Assembly (NCBI GenBank): GCA_965226755.1
Contig: CBDDDT010000003.1
Span: 2,604,001-2,668,000 of the forward strand
From: Bog-113 sp965226755
GTDB taxonomy: Bacteria > Acidobacteriota > Terriglobia > Bryobacterales > Bryobacteraceae
DNA length: 64,000 bases
Reading direction: 5' to 3'
Part shown: positions 32,501 through 40,459 of the stretch, in pieces
Position numbering within the stretch: position 1 is the stretch's first letter
Layout: the number at the start of each line of letters is the position of its first letter
Program-made: the position numbers and the translations under genes
The notes under the pieces: model-generated
Databases searched by the model: none
Seen by the model: only the letters and a program-made list of their open reading frames with translations
Told to the model about the DNA's origin: nothing

Positions 32501-35146
32501 TTAAACCAGCGCCGGCTCGGGCACCGGCGCCTTGGTGAACACTACGGCTCCGGATTCGTCGACGCCGACCTCGACCGTGTCTCCGGCCTGGAAAGCGCCT
32601 TCGAGCAGGCGCAGCGCGAGCGGGTCCTGGATCAACCGTTGCATCGCCCGGCGCATCGGCCGCGCGCCGTAAGTGGGATCGTACCCCTCTTCGAGCAGCT
32701 TCTCCTTCGCCGCCGCCGAGACTTCGAGTTTCAGCTTGCGTTCGCCCAGCACCTTGTCCAGACCGCGGAGCTGAATGTCCACAATCCTGGTGAGGTTTTC
32801 CCGGGTGAGCTGGCTGAAGACCACGATGTCGTCCACGCGGTTCAGGAACTCCGGCCGGAAGTGCGCTTTGAGGGCGTCCAACAAACGCTTCGCGCCATCG
32901 TGATTGCGGTTCTCGGTCACGCTGAACCCAATGGGCCCGGTCTCTTTGATGATGCTCGAACCGATGTTCGAGGTCATGATGATCACGGTGTTCTTGAAGT
33001 TCACCGTGCGCCCCTGCCCGTCGGTCAACCGGCCGTCGTCCAGGATTTGCAGCATCATGTGAAACACGTCGGGGTGCGCCTTTTCGATTTCATCGAACAG
33101 CACCACCGAATACGGACGCCGCCGGACATGCTCGGTCAGCTGACCGCCTTCGTCGTACCCCACATATCCGGGAGGCGCGCCGACCATGCGGGAAGTAGCA
33201 TGCTTCTCCATGTACTCCGACATATCCACGCGGATCATGGACTTTTCGTCGTCGAAGAGGAATTCGGCCAGAGCCCGCGCCAGTTCCGTTTTGCCGACGC
33301 CGGTGGGTCCCAGGAAGATGAAACTGCCGATGGGGCGCTTCGGATCGCTCAGGCCCGCCCGATTCCGGCGAATGGAGTTGGCGACGAACCGCACGGCTTC
33401 GTCCTGCCCGATCACGCGATCATGCAGCCGCTCCTCCATGTGGATCAGCTTCTGCACTTCGCCTTCGAGCATCTTTGAGACGGGAATCCCGGTCCACTTG
33501 GCCACGATCTTAGCGATATCCTCTTCGTCGATCTCCTCTTTGAGCAGGGCCGAGCCGCTCTTGATCGCTTCCAGTTCGTGATTGGCGGTTTCGAGCTGCT
33601 TCTCGATCTCGCTCATGCGCCCGTAGCGGAGTTCGGCGGCCTTATTCCAATCGTTCACCCGATTGGCGGCCTCGTACTCATTGCGAATTTGTTCCTGCTC
33701 CTCTTTGAGTTCGCGGACGCGGCTGATAGCCGACTTTTCGCGATGCCAGCGTTCCTGGAGCACGGCCGACTCGCCGCGCAGGCGCTCGAGCTCATTCTCC
33801 ACATGGCGAAGCCGCTCGCGGGAGGCGGAGTCCTTCTCGCGGCTCATTGCCTGGCGCTCAATCTCGAAGTGCGCGATGCGCCGCTCCAGGTGATCGATTT
33901 CGATCGGCATGCTGCCGATCTGGATGCGCAGGGCGGAGCCGGCCTCATCGATCAGATCGATGGCCTTATCCGGCAGGAAGCGGTCGGTGATATAGCGGTC
34001 CGACAGGGTCGCGGCGGCCACGATAGCAGCGTCCTTAATGCGCACGCCGTGATGGATCTCGTATTTTTCTTTAAGGCCGCGCAGGATGGCGATGGCGTCG
34101 TCGACGCTGGATTCGCCCACCAGCACCATCTGGAAGCGCCGCGCCAGGGCCGTGTCCTTTTCGACGTATTTGCGATATTCGTTCAGCGTGGTCGCGCCGA
34201 TGCAGCGCAGCTCGCCGCGCGCCAGCGCCGGTTTCAGCATATTGGCCGCGTCGATGGCGCCTTCAGCCCCGCCCGCGCCCACCAGCGTATGCAATTCGTC
34301 GATGAAGCAGATGATCTCGCCGTTCGATTCGGTGATCTCTTTCAGAACGGCTTTCAGGCGGTCCTCAAATTCACCCCGGAATTTCGTTCCGGCGATCATC
34401 GAACCGAGATCGATCGCGACCAGCTTCTTCCCCTGCAATTGCTCGGGGATGTCGCCTTTCACGATGCGCTGGGCCAAACCTTCCACAATCGCGGTCTTGC
34501 CCACCCCGGGTTCGCCGATCAGCACGGGGTTGTTCTTGGTGCGGCGGCTGAGCACCTGCATCACGCGGCGGATTTCTTCATCGCGCCCGATGACCGGGTC
34601 GAGCTTGCCTTTGCGCGCCTGCTCGGTCAGGTCAACCGAATAGCGCTCAAGCGCCTGGTACTTGGATTCTGGATTCTGGTCGGTCACTCTCTGGTTCCCC
34701 CGTACCGCCACCAACGCCTTCAGAATGGAATCGTGCGTGGCGCCAGCCCGCGCCAGCAGCGTGCCGGCCGGATCATATTTAGCGTCCGCAATCGCCAGCA
34801 GGAGGTGCTCGGTGGAGACGAACTCGTCTTTGAACCGCTCCGCTTCCTTGAATGCCGATTCGAGCACCTGGTTGAGCGGCGGCGACACGACCATGCCTCC
34901 CGGCTGCGGGTTGCCGCCCTGCACGCGCGGGATAGCGAGCAACTGGCGCTCGGCTTCCGAAATGACCGCGTCGGGATGCACATTACATTTCTCGAGCACG
35001 GGCCGGACGATGCCTTCACGCTCGCTCGCCAGCGCGATCAGCAGATGCAGGGGGTGTACGATCTGGTGCTGCGAGCGTTCGGCCACCGCCTGCGCCTGCT
35101 GCAGGGCTTCCTGCGCTTTCTGGGTCAGTTTATCGAAACGAAACAT
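32501..35146 (-). CDS. clpB: ClpB protein disaggregase
   Basis: The 881-residue AAA+ chaperone has the full ClpB order: N domain (residues 1-150), first ATPase domain with Walker A GEPGVGKT and the pore/Walker B region FIDELHTLVGAGGAEGA, a long coiled-coil middle domain (about 405-525), and second ATPase domain with GPTGVGKTELARALAEFLFD and GYVGYDEGGQLTEHVRR. It lacks the ClpP-docking loop, as expected. It threads aggregated proteins together with DnaK and small heat-shock proteins, and hsp20 lies directly upstream. A purine-rich GAGAGGAAAGAG site precedes ATG 35146. Confidence 0.97.
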   Translation of the reverse strand: MFRFDKLTQKAQEALQQAQAVAERSQHQIVHPLHLLIALASEREGIVRPVLEKCNVHPDAVISEAERQLLAIPRVQGGNPQPGGMVVSPPLNQVLESAFKEAERFKDEFVSTEHLLLAIADAKYDPAGTLLARAGATHDSILKALVAVRGNQRVTDQNPESKYQALERYSVDLTEQARKGKLDPVIGRDEEIRRVMQVLSRRTKNNPVLIGEPGVGKTAIVEGLAQRIVKGDIPEQLQGKKLVAIDLGSMIAGTKFRGEFEDRLKAVLKEITESNGEIICFIDELHTLVGAGGAEGAIDAANMLKPALARGELRCIGATTLNEYRKYVEKDTALARRFQMVLVGESSVDDAIAILRGLKEKYEIHHGVRIKDAAIVAAATLSDRYITDRFLPDKAIDLIDEAGSALRIQIGSMPIEIDHLERRIAHFEIERQAMSREKDSASRERLRHVENELERLRGESAVLQERWHREKSAISRVRELKEEQEQIRNEYEAANRVNDWNKAAELRYGRMSEIEKQLETANHELEAIKSGSALLKEEIDEEDIAKIVAKWTGIPVSKMLEGEVQKLIHMEERLHDRVIGQDEAVRFVANSIRRNRAGLSDPKRPIGSFIFLGPTGVGKTELARALAEFLFDDEKSMIRVDMSEYMEKHATSRMVGAPPGYVGYDEGGQLTEHVRRRPYSVVLFDEIEKAHPDVFHMMLQILDDGRLTDGQGRTVNFKNTVIIMTSNIGSSIIKETGPIGFSVTENRNHDGAKRLLDALKAHFRPEFLNRVDDIVVFSQLTRENLTRIVDIQLRGLDKVLGERKLKLEVSAAAKEKLLEEGYDPTYGARPMRRAMQRLIQDPLALRLLEGAFQAGDTVEVGVDESGAVVFTKAPVPEPALV

Positions 35147-35176
35147 GTTTTCTCTTTCCTCTCTATCGACAACAAA

Positions 35177-35199
35177 GGGGGCAGGTCCGGCCTGCCCCC
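35177..35199 (-). promoter_or_regulatory. Hairpin between hsp20 and clpB
   Basis: GGGGGCAGG (35177-35185) and CCTGCCCCC (35191-35199) form a strong 9-base-pair stem with a 5-base loop. On the coding (minus) strand it is followed by only TTTG, so it is a weak terminator, attenuator or mRNA-processing/stability hairpin. It would lower clpB relative to hsp20 or protect the hsp20 mRNA. Confidence 0.5.
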
Positions 35200-35228
35200 C
35201 AAGAAAACCACCGCGTTACCGTGCCGGC

Positions 35229-35723
35229 TTAGGATGCCGCCGTGTTTCCGGAACCGGCCTGCACCGCGGCGCCGTGGCCGGCGCTCACCACCGGGCTGGC
35301 GCCCTGGCGGGTGATTCCGACCTTTACCTGCCGCGGCTTGGCCGCTTCTTTCTTGGGCAGCTTCACCGTCAGCACGCCGTTGTTATATTCGGCCGAGACA
35401 TGCTCGGTCTCCACCGTCGAAGGCACGGCGAAAGTGCGGACAAAGGATCCGTAGCTGCGCTCGATCCGGTGATATCCGCCTTTATCGGCCTGCTGCTCGA
35501 AGCGGCGGTGGCCTTTCAAGGTCAGGGTCTGGTTTTCGACCTGAAGGTCGATGTCTTCCGGCTTGACGTCAGGAACGTCGGCCTTGAGGACTAATTCGTT
35601 CTCATTTTCGAAAATGTCCACTGCCGGCGACCAGGGGCGAGCGTTGCGCGGCTCGCTCATCATACGGGTGACCGCATCTTCGAAGAGGCGGAGATGTTGG
35701 AAGGGATCGTGAACAAGGCTCAT
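35229..35723 (-). CDS. Hsp20/alpha-crystallin small heat-shock protein
   Basis: The start at ATG 35723 (GAGGAA site upstream) gives 164 residues beginning MSLVHDPFQHLRLFEDAV. An alpha-crystallin domain covers about residues 32-135, with WSPAVDIFENENELVLKADV at its start. The terminal AEYNNGVLTVKLPKKE matches the Hsp20 signature. Hsp20 holds unfolding proteins for ClpB/DnaK refolding. It lies 82 bases upstream of clpB and shares a sigma-70-like promoter at 35786-35814. The tail (about residues 140-164) is Gly/Ala-rich. Confidence 0.93.
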   Translation of the reverse strand: MSLVHDPFQHLRLFEDAVTRMMSEPRNARPWSPAVDIFENENELVLKADVPDVKPEDIDLQVENQTLTLKGHRRFEQQADKGGYHRIERSYGSFVRTFAVPSTVETEHVSAEYNNGVLTVKLPKKEAAKPRQVKVGITRQGASPVVSAGHGAAVQAGSGNTAAS

Positions 35724-35785
35724 GGTTGATAGATTCCTCAAATTTGGTTTGGATTCAATTGCCTCAGGCAATCTCACTACTAGAA

Positions 35786-35814
35786 AGCATAAAATATGAG
35801 TGCTTGCGTGTCAA
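35786..35814 (-). promoter_or_regulatory. Sigma-70-type promoter of the hsp20-clpB unit
   Basis: On the minus strand, TTGACA (35814-35809) and TATGCT (35791-35786) are spaced by exactly 17 bases. Transcription would begin near 35779, leaving a 5' leader of about 55 bases before hsp20. No CIRCE repeat (TTAGCACTC-N9-GAGTGCTAA) is present. A half-site-like GCACTC lies within the spacer, but without a partner. Confidence 0.65.
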
Positions 35815-35864
35815 TAGGGGTGAATGGAATTTCATGGCGTTACTAGCCTCTTCCGCGCGCACCG

Positions 35865-35896
35865 TGTAACCTGTTGATTTGCTGCCGCGCCTAATC
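35865..35896 (+). promoter_or_regulatory. Candidate ECF-type promoter for the sigma factor operon
   Basis: TGTAACC at 35865-35871 resembles the AAC-containing -35 box of ECF sigma promoters. CTAATC at 35891-35896 is a possible -10 element, 19 bases downstream. The start would fall near 35903, just before the sigma gene at 35920. Autoregulation is common for ECF units, but the -10 match and spacing are loose. Confidence 0.3.
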
Positions 35897-35919
35897 TATG
35901 TGCCGGCCTCACTCTTTGG

Positions 35920-36483
35920 ATGCTGGTCGAATTTGAACTTCTTCAACGTGCCCGAGATGGCGACTCCGCAGCATTCAACCAGGTGGTCACCGCGTATCGT
36001 CGGCGGATTTTGGGCACGATCTCGCGTCTGCTGGCCCGTCCCGAAGACGTGGAAGATGTCGGTCAGGAGGTTTTCACACGTCTTTTCTTTTCGCTAGACC
36101 AGTTGCGCAGCCCGGAAGGATTCGACGCCTGGCTCTACAGGATGACGGTGAACGCCTGTTATGATCACCTGCGGCGGCATCGCCGGCGTCCTGAGGCGCG
36201 AATGGCCGATCTCAGCGAACAGCAGATCGTTTCGGCGGACTCTGCCGCCGGACAACTCGCCAGCCAAGTGCAAGCCGAGCGGACGGCGATCCGTGAACAA
36301 GTTGATACTCTGTTGGGAGCTGTTTCCCCCGAAGATCGAATGTTGTTGATTATGAAAGAAGTGGAGGGTCTCTCGTTGAAGGAGCTCTCCGTGGTGTACC
36401 GGGTGAACGAGAACGCGTTGAAAGTTCGCTTGTTTCGGGCCCGGCAGCGCGTTTTGAAAGCGATGGGAGGTAAGAAGTCCTGA
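35920..36483 (+). CDS. ECF-type RNA polymerase sigma factor
   Basis: The 187-residue protein has sigma region 2 (LLQRARDGDSAAFNQVVTAY and EDVEDVGQEVFTRLFFSL, followed by FDAWLYRMTVNACYDHLRRH). After a short linker comes region 4 (LSLKELSVVYRVNENALKVR then LFRARQRVL). Length and layout are RpoE-like. The following two genes encode a small membrane protein and a CpxP/CnrX-like sensor, so this is probably a sigma, anti-sigma and sensor unit. It starts at ATG 35920 and its stop is 2 bases before the next start. Confidence 0.93.
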   Translation: MLVEFELLQRARDGDSAAFNQVVTAYRRRILGTISRLLARPEDVEDVGQEVFTRLFFSLDQLRSPEGFDAWLYRMTVNACYDHLRRHRRRPEARMADLSEQQIVSADSAAGQLASQVQAERTAIREQVDTLLGAVSPEDRMLLIMKEVEGLSLKELSVVYRVNENALKVRLFRARQRVLKAMGGKKS

Positions 36484-36485
36484 TC

Positions 36486-36833
36486 ATGCCAGAAAATCTG
36501 ATGCCATCGAACGAGAGCCAACTCGACTCCTTGTTCCACGCGTACCGGGAAGCCTGCGACTTTCGGGACGCCAGTCCGGACTTCATGCCGGCCATATGGG
36601 CGCGGATCGAATCCCGCCGCAAGAATTCGTTTATGGTGGAGCGGCTGGCGCGGGTCTTCGCCACCACGACGGTAGCGCTGGCGGTTCTGGCGGGCGTGTT
36701 TGTTTCCCTCACGCCGCCGCGGCCGCAGGAAGATAGCTGGGTCGAGGCGCTCGCCAATCACCACCTGGCGCAGAACGCCGCCTATTACGAACCCGTGCGC
36801 CTCTCGGTAGCTGGGGATCGCGCGCCCAGGTAA
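36486..36833 (+). CDS. Probable anti-sigma factor, single-pass membrane protein
   Basis: The 115-residue protein has a cytoplasmic N-terminal part (SQLDSLFHAYREACDFRDAS and PDFMPAIWARIESRRK), one membrane helix at about residues 55-76 (VFATTTVALAVLAGVFVSL) and a short periplasmic tail. The position directly after an ECF sigma gene, the size and the topology fit an anti-sigma factor. The classic zinc anti-sigma HxxxCxxC motif is absent, so inhibition would be by a non-zinc helical domain. This is inferred from context. Confidence 0.7.
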   Translation: MPENLMPSNESQLDSLFHAYREACDFRDASPDFMPAIWARIESRRKNSFMVERLARVFATTTVALAVLAGVFVSLTPPRPQEDSWVEALANHHLAQNAAYYEPVRLSVAGDRAPR

Positions 36834-36848
36834 GCCCCTTCGTCAGCC

Positions 36849-37256
36849 ATGCTCAAGCGGTACGGCGTTCCCACCCTTTACCTGTTCGTGGTTTTTGTTT
36901 GCGGACTCGCGCTTGGCATATTCGGCTACCGCCTGTATGAAATCCGCACCGTGACGGCGAGCACCGCCGGGCCGCGGCCGCCGGAAGAGTGGAAGAAGCG
37001 GCACTTGAAAGAGATGAAATCGCGTCTCAATCTTACCGACGAGCAGACCTCGCAGCTGTCCGACATTCTCGACCAGACCCGCGCGGATTATCACGATTTG
37101 ATGGAGAAATCACGGCCCGATATGGAGCGTATTCAGGCCAACCAATACTCCCGGGTCAAGGCTCTCCTGACGCCCGCGCAAGTTCCGGAATACGAGAAGT
37201 TTCACGCCGAGCGCGAAGCCCAGCGCAGAGCGGACGAACATAACAAGAAGTTCTAG
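36849..37256 (+). CDS. Periplasmic CpxP/CnrX-like stress or metal sensor
   Basis: The 135-residue protein has an N-terminal membrane anchor (YLFVVFVCGLALGIFGYRLY). The periplasmic helical domain carries LTxxQ-like repeats, LNLTDEQTSQLSDILDQT and LLTPAQVPEYEKF, with many charged residues. This matches the CpxP/Spy/CnrX (heavy-metal resistance sensor) fold. As third gene after an ECF sigma and probable anti-sigma it may gate sigma release, as CnrX does in the cnrYXH system. Metal versus misfolded-protein sensing cannot be decided. The tail is His-poor (ADEHNKKF). Confidence 0.75.
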   Translation: MLKRYGVPTLYLFVVFVCGLALGIFGYRLYEIRTVTASTAGPRPPEEWKKRHLKEMKSRLNLTDEQTSQLSDILDQTRADYHDLMEKSRPDMERIQANQYSRVKALLTPAQVPEYEKFHAEREAQRRADEHNKKF

Positions 37257-37298
37257 AAATCCGGCCCGCTTACCGCATCGGCTACTCTGGATAGGTTC

Positions 37299-37820
37299 AT
37301 GACCGATCTCAAGAGCATCATACGGGAAGTGCCGGACTATCCCAAGCCCGGAATTCTGTTTTACGACATCACGACGCTGCTCAAGGATAAAGACGGGCTG
37401 CGCGCCGCCATCGACGGATTCGCGGATCATTATTCCGGCGCGGGCGTAGACGTCGTGGTGGGCGTCGAAGCCCGCGGGTTCATCTTCGCTCCCGCGCTGG
37501 CGTACGCGCTGCATGCCGGGTTCGTGCCAGTCCGCAAACCACGGAAGCTGCCCTTCGAATCGATCAGCGTCAGCTACGAGCTCGAGTATGGAACCGACTC
37601 GCTCGAAATGCACCGCGACGCGGTTTCCGAAGGCAAGCGCGTGCTGATTGTGGATGACCTGCTCGCCACCGGAGGCACCGCCCATGCCGTGACCCGGCTG
37701 GTCCAACAATTGGGCGGTGAGGTGGCCGGGCTGGGTTTTCTGGTGGAACTCACTTTCCTGCATGGCCGCGATAAGCTGCAAGGTTTCGACATCTTCTCGC
37801 TGCTTCAATACGACAAGTGA
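37299..37820 (+). CDS. apt: Adenine phosphoribosyltransferase
   Basis: The 173-residue enzyme converts adenine and PRPP to AMP in purine salvage. It has the Apt N-terminal pattern IREVPDYPKPGILFYDITTL, GVEARGFIFAPALAYAL, and the PRPP-binding motif VLIVDDLLATGGTAHAV. Length is typical. Start ATG 37299. The stop overlaps the GTG start of ispE (GTGA at 37817-37820), so the two are coupled although their pathways differ. Confidence 0.96.
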   Translation: MTDLKSIIREVPDYPKPGILFYDITTLLKDKDGLRAAIDGFADHYSGAGVDVVVGVEARGFIFAPALAYALHAGFVPVRKPRKLPFESISVSYELEYGTDSLEMHRDAVSEGKRVLIVDDLLATGGTAHAVTRLVQQLGGEVAGLGFLVELTFLHGRDKLQGFDIFSLLQYDK

Positions 37821-38701
37821 GCGTGATCCGCCACTTCGGCGCGTTCGCCAAAATCAATCTCGACCTCCGCGTGCTTTATCGGCGTCCGGACGGATTCCAC
37901 GAACTTCGGACCGTGTTTCAGACGATCTCGCTCGAGGATGACATCGGCATCCGCTATGAGCCCTCTTCCCAGGTAGCCATCGCGATCGAAAGCACCGTGG
38001 CGATCGAGAACAATCTGATCGCGAAAGCGGCGGAGCTTGTCGCCAACGAGCTGCGATCGGGGGGCGACTTCGTCTTCGAACTGAAAAAGCGCATTCCCAT
38101 GGGGGCCGGACTGGGAGGCGGCTCGTCGGACGCGGCGACCGTCCTGCGGGCGCTGCCCCGGTTAATTGGCCGCCCGATCCCGCCGGAGCGGCTGCACGCG
38201 ATGGCGCTCACTTTGGGGAGCGATGTTCCGTTCTTCCTTTACGGCGGCACGGCCCTTGGATTGGGACGCGGCGAGGAACTCTATCCGCTGTCCGATCTGC
38301 GTCCCCTTCCCGGCATCCTGGTCACCCCGGCGATCCACGTATCGACGGCGGAGGCTTACCGGGAGCTCAGTCCCCTGCTTGCCGGACAATCCATCGAGCG
38401 CAAGCTGGCCGAATTCCGGCAGCTCGCCTGGACGGAGAATCTGGCCGCGGCGCGCAATGACTTCGAGGAAGCGGTATTTGCGCGGCATCCGGAACTGGCG
38501 GACATCCGCGAGCGTTTGTCGCGAGCCGGCGCGGTATGCGCGCGCATGTCGGGCAGCGGCTCCGCGCTGTTTGGATTGTTTGCGGATGAGCGCGCCGCGT
38601 CACGAGCGCGGGCGGAATTTCCGGATCATCCAACCGTAACGTTCACGCTCGTGAACCGGCTTACCGCGCAGGCGGCGCTATCTGGTTTCGGACTTACTTG
38701 A
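37817..38701 (+). CDS. ispE: 4-diphosphocytidyl-2-C-methyl-D-erythritol kinase
   Basis: IspE phosphorylates CDP-methylerythritol in the non-mevalonate isoprenoid pathway. The 294-residue GHMP kinase shows AFAKINLDLRVLYRRPDGFH at the N terminus, the ATP loop PMGAGLGGGSSDAATVLRAL, the SDVPFFLYGGTALGLGRGEE region and the C-terminal ARMSGSGSALFGLF. The GTG start overlaps apt. The stop overlaps the convergent GMC gene by 8 bases. Confidence 0.95.
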   Translation: MSVIRHFGAFAKINLDLRVLYRRPDGFHELRTVFQTISLEDDIGIRYEPSSQVAIAIESTVAIENNLIAKAAELVANELRSGGDFVFELKKRIPMGAGLGGGSSDAATVLRALPRLIGRPIPPERLHAMALTLGSDVPFFLYGGTALGLGRGEELYPLSDLRPLPGILVTPAIHVSTAEAYRELSPLLAGQSIERKLAEFRQLAWTENLAAARNDFEEAVFARHPELADIRERLSRAGAVCARMSGSGSALFGLFADERAASRARAEFPDHPTVTFTLVNRLTAQAALSGFGLT

Positions 38702-40421
38702 GGCGCTCCGCCAGCAGGTGGTCCGCAATTCTGATCGCGTTGGCGATGATCGTTAGCGACGGATTCACCGCGCTTGCCGATACGAAGAACGAGGCGTCCA
38801 CGACATACAGATTATCGAGGTCATGCGCTTTGCAGTGCACGTCGAGGACGCTGGTCGCGGGGTCGGTTCCCATCCGGCAGGTGCCGTTCTGGTGGCCGAC
38901 GCCTTCGATGGGAATCCGCTTCTTGAAGTAGACGTGAAGCGGGACGGACGTGGTCGCATGGCCCGCTTTTTTCAGGATATCGACCCAGCGATCTTTCAGG
39001 CGTTCGAAGGATTTGACATTGTTCGGCGTGTACGCAAGCTGGATGCGCCGCGGCGCGGCGTCCGTCACCAGAGCGGACTCGTTGGTATGGCCGGTGTCGC
39101 CTGAAGGATGCGGGCCGGAAACGCCGGGCTGCGCGCTCCCGACTGAAAGCGGGGTGGTGTCGTGGAGGGTGACGCGATTGTTCGGATCGGGAAGATCCTC
39201 TGTCGTGAGCCACCACGGCATGGCGTAGTGTTTCAGGCCTTCCAGGACAAAGCCGGGGGTGAAGCCCGGGGCGTCGCTCTTCATCATCTCGTGATGAAAG
39301 CTGCCGATGGGCTGAATCTGCCCGAGAGGAAACGGATAATCTTCGCCGGGGTCCTGGAGGTAGAAATCGTTGACGCCCCAGGTCTTGGTGTAGCTGTCTT
39401 CGTTGCGTTCCGGGGTGAGAGCGAGAAGGGCGTCGGCCTGGTGGTACATGAAGTTGCGGCCGACGTGGTCGGAACGGTTCGCCAAGCCGGCGGGATGCTT
39501 GTCGGTGGCGGAGGCGAGGAGAATAACAGCGGAGTTCACGGCGCCGGCGCACAGCGCGAACAAACCGGCGGTGTAGGTTGCGGTGTGCGCGCCGTCGGAA
39601 GCTGCCGGCGCATCTTTACCCGCGCCGGAGTGGATGACCTCAACCGCCGTCACCGCGGTTCCCGTGCTGTTGGTGAGCAGGCGCGTGACGCGGGAATTCG
39701 TCATCAGCGTGACGTTGGGCAGATGCATGATCTGCCGGATGCAATTGACGTCCGCGTCGGACTTGGCATGAACCAGACAGGGATAGCCGTCGCAGGTGTC
39801 GCACCGGATGCACGGCGAGGCAAGAGGGTCGGCTTCGTTGCGCTTGAGGCCCAGGGGCATGGGGAACGTGTGAATCCCGAGCTTGCGAACGTCGTCTTCG
39901 ATGCTTTGCATGCGGGGTTCGTTGGAGAGCGCGGGATAGGGGTATTTCGCGGAGTGGAACGGCTCGGTCGGATCGAAGGACGAGCCATAGCCGCCGGGAA
40001 TGGAGGGCGCCGCGCCGAGATCGCCATGCACGTGATAGAGCTGTTCGGCGCGGGTGTAATAGGGCTCCATGTCGGCGTAGGAGATAGGCCACGCGGGGGA
40101 GATGCCGCCTTGGTGGCGGATGACGCCGAAGTCCTCGGCCCGCATGCGGAACATCGCCGCGCCATAGACCTTGGTCTGTCCGCCGACGAAGTAGGCCTGC
40201 TGGGGATGCAGATCCTTACCGTCCTTGTCCTGCCAGGTTTCCTTGGTGTGATAGCGGTTATCCAGAAACACGGCGTTGGTGTCCCAGTTGAGTTTTTCCC
40301 GCGGCATGAAGGGGCCGCGCTCGAGAATCAGAATATTCTTGCCGGCTTGGGCGAGGTGAAGAGCGACGGCGCCGCCGCCCGCTCCAGTGCCGATAATAAT
40401 TGCGTCGTACCCGGTAGGCAT
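38694..40421 (-). CDS. GMC-family FAD-dependent oxidoreductase
   Basis: The 575-residue protein starts at ATG 40421. It has the FAD-binding dinucleotide motif AIIIGTGAGGGAVALHLAQA, an FVGGQTKVYGAAMFRM segment, a cysteine-rich segment CIRCDTCDGYPCLVH and the C-terminal GMC catalytic region with GHQNGTCRMG, NLYVVDASFFVSASAVNPSL and an ANAIRIADHLL helix. GMC enzymes oxidise sugars, alcohols or sterols. The four-cysteine segment is unusual for fungal GMC enzymes but seen in bacterial gluconate-dehydrogenase-like members. No signal peptide. It is the last gene after the RND operon and aquaporin, 38 bases from the latter. Longer open frame upstream is shadow of the aquaporin gene. Confidence 0.9.
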   Translation of the reverse strand: MPTGYDAIIIGTGAGGGAVALHLAQAGKNILILERGPFMPREKLNWDTNAVFLDNRYHTKETWQDKDGKDLHPQQAYFVGGQTKVYGAAMFRMRAEDFGVIRHQGGISPAWPISYADMEPYYTRAEQLYHVHGDLGAAPSIPGGYGSSFDPTEPFHSAKYPYPALSNEPRMQSIEDDVRKLGIHTFPMPLGLKRNEADPLASPCIRCDTCDGYPCLVHAKSDADVNCIRQIMHLPNVTLMTNSRVTRLLTNSTGTAVTAVEVIHSGAGKDAPAASDGAHTATYTAGLFALCAGAVNSAVILLASATDKHPAGLANRSDHVGRNFMYHQADALLALTPERNEDSYTKTWGVNDFYLQDPGEDYPFPLGQIQPIGSFHHEMMKSDAPGFTPGFVLEGLKHYAMPWWLTTEDLPDPNNRVTLHDTTPLSVGSAQPGVSGPHPSGDTGHTNESALVTDAAPRRIQLAYTPNNVKSFERLKDRWVDILKKAGHATTSVPLHVYFKKRIPIEGVGHQNGTCRMGTDPATSVLDVHCKAHDLDNLYVVDASFFVSASAVNPSLTIIANAIRIADHLLAERLK

Positions 40422-40459
40422 TCCTAACGATACAGCCCAGGACGATGCAACTTGGCGCG

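Noticed and set aside
35799..35814. CIRCE-type HrcA operator upstream of hsp20
   Set aside because: Only a GCACTC half-like sequence is present; the inverted partner at 9-base spacing is absent.
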